A stretch of 9,683 nt of DNA from CAYTIB01 sp964437725. GTDB lineage: Bacteria > UBA8248 > JACPRG01 > G963555815. The stretch spans positions 1 through 9,683 of the forward strand of contig CAYTIB010000102.1 in assembly GCA_964437725.1 (NCBI GenBank), read 5' to 3'. The translations under genes were made by a program, and so were the position numbers. Of the stretch, positions 1-5,778 are shown one piece after another. The stretch's first letter is position 1. Each line of letters starts with the position of its first letter. Under the pieces are notes generated by a model that was given only the letters and a program-made list of their open reading frames with translations, did no database searches and was not told the DNA's origin.

Positions 1-614
1 CCACTTCCTCTTATTTGCTTGTAATCAATGCCCCTTTCTCGGGCAAACCGGCGGGCCAAAGGAGAAATGAAAATCCGGTCATCAGCAAATTTCGGTAAAT
101 CCCTAACTCCTTCCCTTTCAGGGGACACCGTCAAATCAGAAGAAACATCCGCCATCTTGAGGATATCCTCCTTGACCACCCGTCCTCCTAATCCACTACC
201 CTTTACAGTTGACAAGTCCACACCTAGTTCTATTGCCAAATTCTTAGCTACGCGAGAGACAGGTGGTGTGTCTAAAGTCGTTGAAGTGGATTCGAAAGTT
301 TCCCCTGTAACAAGCGCAGGCTCAGTTGGCACTTCTGAGTCAGTACGCAAATCCGTCAAATCTTTCTCCTGCTCTTCCACCTCCCCAACATAAGCAACCA
401 AATCACCCGTTGGTACCACATCCCCCTCATTTGCAATAAGTCTTAAAACAGTGCCTTCAACTGGGGATTCAACTTCAAATTCGACCTTGTCAGTTTGGAT
501 TATCAGGAGTACTTCTCCTTCTCTCACGGGTTCTCCGACTTTCTTTTTCCAGGCAAGAACCGTGCCCTGCTCCATAGTTAGACCCAACTTGGGCATGGTA
601 ACTTCCGTGGCCAT
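1..614 (-). CDS. 2-oxo acid dehydrogenase complex E2 subunit (dihydrolipoamide acyltransferase), N-terminal part
   Basis: This is the acyltransferase core subunit of a pyruvate-type dehydrogenase complex. Its lipoyl lysine carries the acyl group from E1 to the catalytic domain and CoA. Seen: translation from ATG 614-612 begins MATEVTMPKLGLTMEQG, a typical lipoyl domain (about residues 1-80) with lipoylation motif TDKVEFEVESP (K43). An acidic/Ser/Thr-rich linker follows, then an E3/E1-binding domain (about 118-153: SRVAKNLAIELGVDL, then GSGLGGRVVKEDIL). After a short linker a second copy appears to start (about 182 onward: ISPLARRFARERGIDYKQIRGS). The gene leaves the window at base 1, so the catalytic domain with its HxxxD motif is not visible. 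The start is well supported by the Shine-Dalgarno sequence at 622-629. A pyruvate E2 (PDH) is the likeliest type given the LTMEQG start, but a branched-chain or acetoin E2 cannot be excluded. It is divergent from the rest of the window. Confidence 0.93.
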   Translation of the reverse strand, partial: MATEVTMPKLGLTMEQGTVLAWKKKVGEPVREGEVLLIIQTDKVEFEVESPVEGTVLRLIANEGDVVPTGDLVAYVGEVEEQEKDLTDLRTDSEVPTEPALVTGETFESTSTTLDTPPVSRVAKNLAIELGVDLSTVKGSGLGGRVVKEDILKMADVSSDLTVSPEREGVRDLPKFADDRIFISPLARRFARERGIDYKQIRGS

Positions 615-621
615 TACAACG

Positions 622-629
622 CCCTCCTT
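622..629 (-). promoter_or_regulatory. Ribosome binding site of the E2 gene
   Basis: Read on the minus strand this is AAGGAGGG, seven bases before the ATG at 614-612. It is a strong Shine-Dalgarno match and fixes the E2 start. Confidence 0.8.
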
Positions 630-921
630 ATGCTCTCTTTGTAAAAAAACCCTAACTCACTTACTCAGCAATCTTTAGAAGTTCAGTCTCCCAGGAGGCA
701 AATGCCCCAAATGGAAACCAAATCACATTTGAGCAAAACCTTATGAAAGCCCTCGCTAGTGCCTTAATCCACTAGACTTCCTAAGTATAACTCTCTTTAA
801 AATAGCCAGAATAAAAATCATACGTGGCATCAATGTCTACATAACCTAAACACAGTACGAATATCAACCAACAAAGGAAAGACAATAATTAAAAAACGGT
901 TACTAAGTACAACGAGAATTC
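630..921. other. Intergenic region without recognisable gene
   Basis: This stretch lies between the E2 gene (leftward) and the promoter at 922-949 (rightward). Both strands are broken by stop codons and I could not read a recognisable protein or RNA fold in it. It must contain the leader, and possibly the promoter, of the E2 gene on the minus strand. I saw no convincing -35/-10 pair there; a TATACT-like hexamer around 785-790 (minus strand) lacks a good -35 partner. Confidence 0.5.
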
Positions 922-949
922 TTGACTCTTCTTTGACCAAGACTATAAT
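922..949 (+). promoter_or_regulatory. Sigma70-type promoter
   Basis: TTGACT at 922-927 and a perfect TATAAT at 944-949 are separated by 16 bases, which is close to the housekeeping consensus. Transcription would start near 956 and read rightward through a leader of about 90 bases into the mini-ORF at 1045, then probably the tRNA at 1251 and perhaps tilS. It is the best promoter-like sequence in the window. The leader contains a small inverted repeat, GGCAAT at 978-983 and ATTGCC at 996-1001, with a 12-base loop and no U-run. Confidence 0.6.
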
Positions 950-1044
950 GTCAACGCGGTAAAATTAAGGGCGAGAGGGCAATTCGATATTACATATTGC
1001 CAAACAAATAAAAGAGAATTATCCGAAATGGGGACAATTCATAA

Positions 1045-1200
1045 GTGAGAAGAGAAATCGAAATAGCTATACTGATTGCAGGAATTTATATCTGTATAAC
1101 AGCCGGCTTTAAAGTAGTCGACATCAACTACAAGCTGTTTCTGTACATGCTGTCTGGCATGTTTGCCCTTGCCATATTCAGACCGAAGCACCTTCCATAG
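1045..1200 (+). CDS. Possible 51-residue two-helix membrane protein, unrecognised
   Basis: An open frame runs from GTG 1045 to TAG 1198-1200 and encodes 51 residues. I do not recognise a family. Two hydrophobic stretches, about residues 5-21 (IEIAILIAGIYICITAG) and 31-45 (LFLYMLSGMFALAIF), are separated by a short polar turn, and the protein starts MRRE and ends basic (RPKHLP), so it looks like a small helical hairpin in the inner membrane. A TAA sits directly before the GTG, so no upstream in-frame start exists. The SD is weak: a GGGG run at 1030-1033, 11 bases before the start. It lies between a good promoter and a tRNA gene, which raises the odds that it is expressed, but a chance ORF in a leader remains possible. 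Confidence 0.42.
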   Translation: MRREIEIAILIAGIYICITAGFKVVDINYKLFLYMLSGMFALAIFRPKHLP

Positions 1201-1250
1201 CCATACTACAGTTGACAGGTGATGGATGGTTTTTGGCCTTTGTCTCCTAA

Positions 1251-1327
1251 GGCGGTGTAGCTCAGTCGGTTAGAGCATGCGGCTCATATCCGCAGTGTCC
1301 GGGGTTCAAGTCCCTGCACCGCCACCA
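1251..1327 (+). tRNA. tRNA with CAU anticodon, probably elongator tRNA-Met
   Basis: The full cloverleaf can be drawn. The acceptor stem is GGCGGTG with CACCGCC, followed by discriminator A and an encoded CCA. The D arm is GCTC/GAGC. The anticodon stem is TGCGG with CCGCA around loop CTCATAT, giving anticodon CAT (DNA). The T arm is CGGGG-TTCAAGT-CCCTG with one G-U pair. The GGCGGTGTAGCTCAG start resembles bacterial elongator tRNA-Met, and the paired 1-72 end rules out a typical initiator tRNA. A CAU anticodon is also found in tRNA-Ile2, the substrate of TilS, whose gene follows immediately. E. coli tRNA-Ile2 has C4-G69 and C5-G68 plus loop CUCAUAA, whereas here pairs 4 and 5 are G-C and base 38 is U, so Met is preferred. 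Confidence 0.93.
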
Positions 1328-1369
1328 TGTGTTATTTCCTTCGTTAGAATCGCTGTGCTTAGGTTGCGT

Positions 1370-1384
1370 GTGAGCGCACCTCAC
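1370..1384 (+). repeat. Small inverted repeat in the tilS leader
   Basis: GTGAG at 1370-1374 and CTCAC at 1380-1384 can form a 5-bp stem with a 5-base loop just after the tRNA. GACC 1391-1394 and GGTC 1402-1405 form a second possible short stem. There is no U-run, so these do not look like terminators. They may be tRNA 3'-processing or leader structure. If tilS starts at 1413, both lie in its untranslated leader. Confidence 0.3.
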
Positions 1385-1385
1385 G

Positions 1386-2882
1386 GTGCTGACCTCTCGG
1401 GGGTCCCCAATTTTGAGCCGCTTCCTTTCTTCGATAGAGAATACCGTTCTAAAACACAAGTTAATTCAACCAGGCGAAAGAATCCTGGTTGCCCTATCGG
1501 GCGGACCGGATTCTACCTCCCTGCTTCATGGCCTTTATCGGCTTTATCGGCAGCAAAATTTTATCGCAGCGGTACACATAAATCATGCCCTTAGGGGTGA
1601 AACAAGCAATCGGGATGCTGAGTGGGTTTCCGAACATTGCAAGGCGTTGAAAATTAAGTGCCTATCATTTTACATAAACCCGAAACAGTGGGCAAACAGG
1701 AGCGGAGAATCCATCCAAATGGCCGCCCGCAGGTTCCGTTATTCCTACTTATTTGAAGCCGCCCGAGAACTTAAAGCCAGCCGATTGGCCATCGGACACA
1801 ACTCAGACGACTCCATCGAAACTATTTTGCTTAACCTCATCCGGGGATCAGGTCGTACAGGCCTGACAGGAATTCCATCGAAAAGGTCTTTGGATATTCA
1901 CGGAGAAGAACCTTTAGAACCTATTACGCTCATCCGTCCCCTGATCGAAACCTCTCGGACGGACGTCATGGAATTCTTAGAAAAAGAAAAAATCCCACAC
2001 TTAACGGATCCAAGCAATAATTCCAAAAAATACCAACGCAACCGAGTACGACATCAAATCCTTCCATTACTGGAACAAGAAAACCCCAGGATCCGGGATC
2101 GGATTTTAGAGATGGCTGGAATCCTCAAAGCCGAAGATGAATGGATGATAGACGAATCCACACTGACCCTAGATAAAATGCTCGTTTCCATACAGGAAGG
2201 AGAAACGAGCATTAACCTTGCTCACTTCTCAACCCTTTCAATTGCGTTACAACGCCGTGTGCTTCACGAAATTTTAAAAAAATTCAGAACCGCACCACCA
2301 GAATTCAAAACAATTAGCAAAATCATCGAACTCACAGAAAGAGCCAACCCAGGGATGGGTGGAGAGAAAACACTTTCCTTGCCGGGCAGGATTTCAGTAA
2401 TACGAGACAATAAACACCTAACTTTTCAATCCGTACAATCAAAACCCGAAAACACCTCGCAAAACACAATAGCTAAATTCAATATCATCTTGCCAGGCCT
2501 CACGGATTTGCACCCATGGGGAATTCAAATCGAATCTTCGTTCGTCGTTCCTGATGAAAATTTCTTCACAACCCAAACTTCAAACGAGGCTGCCTTAGAT
2601 GCTGATAAGGTTGGGGACTCTCTCGCTGTTCGTTCGCGAAAGCCAGGTGACCGTTTTCACCCAATCGGGCTCCAAGGATCAAAAAAGATTCAGGATTTCA
2701 TGGTAGATTCTCAAATTCCCAGAAGATTCAGAGATCGTATTCCATTGCTAATCTCTGCGAGTGGGAAAATTGCATGGATCATTGGACACCGAATTGATGA
2801 TCGATTCAAAATCGACCCAGACACCAAAAGAATTTTGTGCCTAAAGGTCCTTCCTATCACCGTCAATTCACCAAAAAACTAG
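1386..2882 (+). CDS. tilS: tRNA(Ile)-lysidine synthetase TilS
   Basis: TilS uses ATP and lysine to convert C34 of tRNA-Ile2(CAU) to lysidine, switching its decoding from AUG to AUA; it is cytoplasmic and normally essential. Seen: the PP-loop ATPase motif SGGPDS (residues 38-43), the HINHALRGE block (64-72), the GHNSDDSIETILLNL block (137-151), a helical middle domain, and a C-terminal TilS_C-like domain (about 410-490, with RSRKPGDRFHPIG and KKIQDFMVD). At 498 residues it is somewhat longer than the 432 of E. coli TilS. The start is uncertain: coordinates use GTG 1386, which has no Shine-Dalgarno sequence. TTG 1413 has a G-run (1399-1403) nine bases upstream and gives MSRFLSSIENTV, a more family-like N terminus, so it is at least as likely. 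The neighbouring ftsH downstream is a common arrangement in bacteria. Confidence 0.95.
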   Translation: MLTSRGSPILSRFLSSIENTVLKHKLIQPGERILVALSGGPDSTSLLHGLYRLYRQQNFIAAVHINHALRGETSNRDAEWVSEHCKALKIKCLSFYINPKQWANRSGESIQMAARRFRYSYLFEAARELKASRLAIGHNSDDSIETILLNLIRGSGRTGLTGIPSKRSLDIHGEEPLEPITLIRPLIETSRTDVMEFLEKEKIPHLTDPSNNSKKYQRNRVRHQILPLLEQENPRIRDRILEMAGILKAEDEWMIDESTLTLDKMLVSIQEGETSINLAHFSTLSIALQRRVLHEILKKFRTAPPEFKTISKIIELTERANPGMGGEKTLSLPGRISVIRDNKHLTFQSVQSKPENTSQNTIAKFNIILPGLTDLHPWGIQIESSFVVPDENFFTTQTSNEAALDADKVGDSLAVRSRKPGDRFHPIGLQGSKKIQDFMVDSQIPRRFRDRIPLLISASGKIAWIIGHRIDDRFKIDPDTKRILCLKVLPITVNSPKN

Positions 2883-2914
2883 CCAACAAGCAAAAATAGA
2901 GGTTGAAAAGGAAC

Positions 2915-2930
2915 GGTTAGGGCCCTAATC
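2915..2930. repeat. Palindrome between tilS and ftsH
   Basis: TTAGGGCCCTAA at 2917-2928 is a perfect 12-base palindrome, extended by one G-T and one G-C pair to 2915-2930. It sits 33 bases after the tilS stop. As a DNA site it could bind a dimeric regulator; as RNA it makes a poor hairpin because it has no free loop, and no T-run follows, so it is not a convincing terminator. Confidence 0.3.
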
Positions 2931-3007
2931 TTAAGTTAAGTGTTGAATGGTTCTGATTGCGGGTGCCAGTAACTCGCTACCGAATTTTATAAGTAAGAGA
3001 TCGTAGC

Positions 3008-3013
3008 AAGGGG
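3008..3013 (+). promoter_or_regulatory. Ribosome binding site of ftsH
   Basis: AAGGGG lies seven bases before TTG 3021 and supports that non-ATG start, which is also where the N-terminal membrane helix begins. Confidence 0.6.
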
Positions 3014-3020
3014 AAAACGG

Positions 3021-4931
3021 TTGAACCAATTCTATCGAAACCTTGCCTTATGGCTAGTCATTGGTCTGATAATGGTTGCCATTTTTCAGCTCTTTCGGCC
3101 TCATACTGCCGAGACCACTATAGGATACAGTGAGTTTGTGCAAGCGGTTCAGGAACAACGTATTCTGGAAGTTGTTATGCAGGGTGAGAATATCCGGGGG
3201 CGTTTCTTGGATGGCAAGCAATTTCGGACCTACGTACCAAAGGATGACACCCTAGTTCCCTTGATGCGTAAAAAAGGGATAAGCATTAGAGTGGATCCCC
3301 CCGACCAAGGTTCCTGGTATACCAACATTCTTTTGTCTTGGCTCCCTATGCTTCTGCTTCTTGGTGTTTGGATTTTTTTCATGCGCCAAATGCAAACCGG
3401 AGGCAACAAGGCCCTTTCCTTTGGTAGGAGCCGGGCCCGTCTTAGTTCAGACCAAAAAACGAAAGTAACCTTTGCAAATGTAGCTGGCGTTGACGAAGCA
3501 AAAGAGGAACTGCAGGAAATAATTGAATTCCTGAAGGACCCCTTGAAATTCCAAAAGTTAGGCGGAAAGATTCCTAAAGGGGTCCTCCTAATGGGCTCTC
3601 CTGGGACGGGAAAAACTCTCCTTGCCCGGGCGATTGCTGGCGAGGCTGCTGTTCCCTTCTTCAGCATCAGCGGTTCCGATTTCGTAGAGATGTTTGTTGG
3701 TGTGGGAGCTTCAAGAGTCCGTGATCTTTTTGAACAGGGAAAGAAACATGCGCCATGCATCATTTTCATTGATGAGATAGACGCTGTAGGCAGACACCGG
3801 GGAGCCGGTCTTGGCGGCGGGCACGATGAGCGCGAGCAGACCCTGAATCAGCTTCTAGTCGAAATGGACGGGTTTGAAAGCAATGAGGGAGTAATTCTTA
3901 TAGCAGCAACTAACCGTCCGGACGTTCTGGATCCCGCACTTCTCCGACCTGGGCGCTTTGACCGCCGAGTAGTAGTTCCGCGACCTGACATAAAAGGACG
4001 TTTCGGCATCCTAAAAGTCCATGGCAAAGATATACCCACAACAGAAAGCGTCGACCTACAAGTGGTAGCCCGAGGGACACCTGGATTTTCCGGAGCCGAT
4101 TTAGCCAACCTCGTTAATGAAGCCGCCCTTTACGCCGCTGGACAGGGAAAGAAATTTGTTGGAATGGACGACCTGGAATACGCAAAAGATAAAGTTATGA
4201 TGGGGAAAGAACGACGGAGCATGGTGATTAGTGAAGAAGAGAAAAATGTCACCGCAGTCCACGAAGCCGGCCATGCACTCGTCTCTAAACTTATTCCCGG
4301 AAGCGATCCGGTCCACAAGGTCACTATTATTCCTCGTGGAATGGCACTGGGACTGACACATGCCCTACCAGTAGAGGATCGGTACAATCGGGATAAAACT
4401 TTTCTCCTCGGAGAAATAGCTATCCTCATGGGCGGTCGAGCAGCTGAGCGTGCCATCCTTGATCTCGAGAGCCAGGGAGCAGCCAACGACATCGAGCGAG
4501 CGACACTTCAAGGAAGAAAGATGGTTTGTGAGTGGGGAATGAGCGAGAAGCTTGGGCCTTTAGCATTTGGCAAAGAAGACGAAGCAATCTTCTTAGGACG
4601 TGAAATTCAACGGAGCAAAGATTATAGCGAAAAAACCGCCGAGGATATTGATAGTGAAATAAAACGCATTGTCATGGATGGGTATGTTCGCGCGGAGACC
4701 TTAATTCGAGAAAACCGGAGCGCTTTGGAAGCTATCACCGAAGCTCTGATGGAAAGGGAATCCATTGACGGAAATGAGGTTGACGCGCTGATCCGAGGGG
4801 AGAAGCTGCTTCCATTGCCAATCAAGACAGAAGTCAAACGGGATGAGCCGGAAGAAGATCCTGAAGCACCTTCGGAAAAACCTGTGGTCGGCGAAATCCC
4901 TCCAACACCACCGAGTGAACAGCCCGCCTGA
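3021..4931 (+). CDS. ftsH: ATP-dependent zinc metalloprotease FtsH
   Basis: FtsH is a hexameric inner-membrane AAA+ protease that extracts and degrades damaged membrane proteins and short-lived cytosolic regulators; in E. coli these include LpxC, the committed step of lipid A synthesis. Seen: transmembrane helix 1 (residues 8-25), a periplasmic domain of about 75 residues, transmembrane helix 2 (103-121), Walker A GSPGTGKT (192-199), pore-loop MFVG, Walker B IIFIDEID (247-254), the second region of homology ending LLRPGRFDR, zinc site HEAGH (414-418), and the third zinc ligand D490 in GAANDIERAT. The 636-residue length is typical. The last 40 or so residues form a Pro/Glu-rich tail, presumably disordered. 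Start is TTG with a good SD. tilS precedes it by 138 bases and pdxJ follows after 96. All catalytic residues are present. Confidence 0.98.
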   Translation: MNQFYRNLALWLVIGLIMVAIFQLFRPHTAETTIGYSEFVQAVQEQRILEVVMQGENIRGRFLDGKQFRTYVPKDDTLVPLMRKKGISIRVDPPDQGSWYTNILLSWLPMLLLLGVWIFFMRQMQTGGNKALSFGRSRARLSSDQKTKVTFANVAGVDEAKEELQEIIEFLKDPLKFQKLGGKIPKGVLLMGSPGTGKTLLARAIAGEAAVPFFSISGSDFVEMFVGVGASRVRDLFEQGKKHAPCIIFIDEIDAVGRHRGAGLGGGHDEREQTLNQLLVEMDGFESNEGVILIAATNRPDVLDPALLRPGRFDRRVVVPRPDIKGRFGILKVHGKDIPTTESVDLQVVARGTPGFSGADLANLVNEAALYAAGQGKKFVGMDDLEYAKDKVMMGKERRSMVISEEEKNVTAVHEAGHALVSKLIPGSDPVHKVTIIPRGMALGLTHALPVEDRYNRDKTFLLGEIAILMGGRAAERAILDLESQGAANDIERATLQGRKMVCEWGMSEKLGPLAFGKEDEAIFLGREIQRSKDYSEKTAEDIDSEIKRIVMDGYVRAETLIRENRSALEAITEALMERESIDGNEVDALIRGEKLLPLPIKTEVKRDEPEEDPEAPSEKPVVGEIPPTPPSEQPA

Positions 4932-5027
4932 GAACTCCACCGGGGAATCCGACAAACAACATGACAACAATAGCCCATATAGCCCCCGTACCTCTTCGAG
5001 CCTAACCCCTTATAGTACTTTACCCAA

Positions 5028-5774
5028 ATGGCATATCTCTGCGTTAATGTTGACCATGTAGCCACCGTACGACAAGCCCGCCAGACAGTTGAACCCGATC
5101 CTGTATGGGCAGCCGTTCAAGCAGAGCTGGCGGGGGCAATTGGGATCACAGTCCACCTAAGAGAAGACCGTAGGCATATACAAGACCGGGATGTTTGCCT
5201 TTTGAGAGAAACCGTTCGAGGAAAACTCAATTTAGAGATGGCCGCCGTGGATGAAATGCTTCAGTTCGCTCTGAAAGTAAAACCGGACCAAGCAACCATC
5301 GTTCCCGAAAAACGGGAAGAAATTACCACAGAGGGCGGGCTTGACGCTATCAGCCAGGAAAAAAAACTGAAACCTTACATCACTCAACTCCGTGAAGCAG
5401 GAATTCAGGTTAGCCTCTTTATTGATCCTCACCCTGAACAGATAGACTGCGCAAATCTCCTGGCGGCAGATTTCATTGAAATAAATACAGCCTCCTATTC
5501 CGAGGCAAAAACTTCTGCAGAGAGCAAACAGGAAATCAAGATTATTCACGATGGTGCCAGAAGAGCAACAGAACATGGAATAGGGACTCACGCTGGTCAC
5601 GGTTTGACTTACCTTAATGTTACCAATGTGGCCACCATTCCAGAAATCCTTGAACTAAATATAGGCCACAGCATTGTTTCACGTTCCATTTTCTCTGGTA
5701 TGGACATTGCGGTTAGAGAAATGCTGAAACTAATCAATAACACTCCCGAAAAACCAAAAAACATTTTTGAATAA
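5028..5774 (+). CDS. pdxJ: Pyridoxine 5'-phosphate synthase PdxJ
   Basis: PdxJ condenses 1-deoxy-D-xylulose 5-phosphate with 3-amino-2-oxopropyl phosphate to form pyridoxine 5'-phosphate, the last ring-forming step of the DXP-dependent vitamin B6 pathway, in the cytoplasm. Seen: NVDHVATVRQAR at the N terminus (H10), GITVHLREDRRHIQDRDV (H43), NLEMA (E70), VPEKREEITTEGG, SLFIDP, FIEINTASY (E151), HAGHGLTYLNV (H191) and NIGHSIVSRSIFSGM, covering the whole TIM barrel at 248 residues. The known catalytic His and Glu positions are kept. The usual FIEIHTG block reads FIEINTA here, a mild deviation. The start is ATG 5028; no Shine-Dalgarno is visible before it. Its stop is four bases before the preferred nnr ATG, so the two genes are probably translated together. 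The acpS gene that often follows pdxJ in proteobacteria is absent here. Confidence 0.97.
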   Translation: MAYLCVNVDHVATVRQARQTVEPDPVWAAVQAELAGAIGITVHLREDRRHIQDRDVCLLRETVRGKLNLEMAAVDEMLQFALKVKPDQATIVPEKREEITTEGGLDAISQEKKLKPYITQLREAGIQVSLFIDPHPEQIDCANLLAADFIEINTASYSEAKTSAESKQEIKIIHDGARRATEHGIGTHAGHGLTYLNVTNVATIPEILELNIGHSIVSRSIFSGMDIAVREMLKLINNTPEKPKNIFE

Positions 5775-5778
5775 TTCC

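Noticed and set aside
28..678. Plus-strand open frames at 28-393 and 451-678
   Set aside because: They are antisense to the E2 gene, whose minus-strand translation has clear domain matches; their products are low-complexity Ser/Thr-rich shadows.
660..770. Minus-strand reading ending ETELLKIAE before a stop, as the 3' end of a gene upstream of E2
   Set aside because: The frame is bounded by a TAG only about 35 codons earlier, has no start, and matches no E1 subunit C terminus that I recognise.
1212..1250. Perfect TTGACA (1212-1217) as -35 of a promoter just upstream of the tRNA
   Set aside because: No acceptable -10 hexamer lies 15-19 bases downstream; the sequence there is GGCCTT-like. The promoter at 922-949 is far better.
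1277..1594. Plus-strand 105-codon frame starting inside the tRNA
   Set aside because: It overlaps the tRNA and tilS in a different frame, and its product is the usual tRNA-shadow type sequence.
2957..2993. TTGCGG and TATAAG as a promoter for ftsH
   Set aside because: The spacer is 25 bases, too long for a sigma70-type promoter, and no better -35 is present. ftsH may have another promoter type or be read from upstream.
4843..5061. Plus-strand 72-codon frame bridging ftsH and pdxJ
   Set aside because: It overlaps the ends of two real genes in another frame, its composition is Ser/Pro/His-rich, and it has no RBS or motif.
3230..5065. Several minus-strand open frames antisense to ftsH
   Set aside because: All are shadows of ftsH, with Arg/Ser-rich products lacking recognisable motifs and no RBS.
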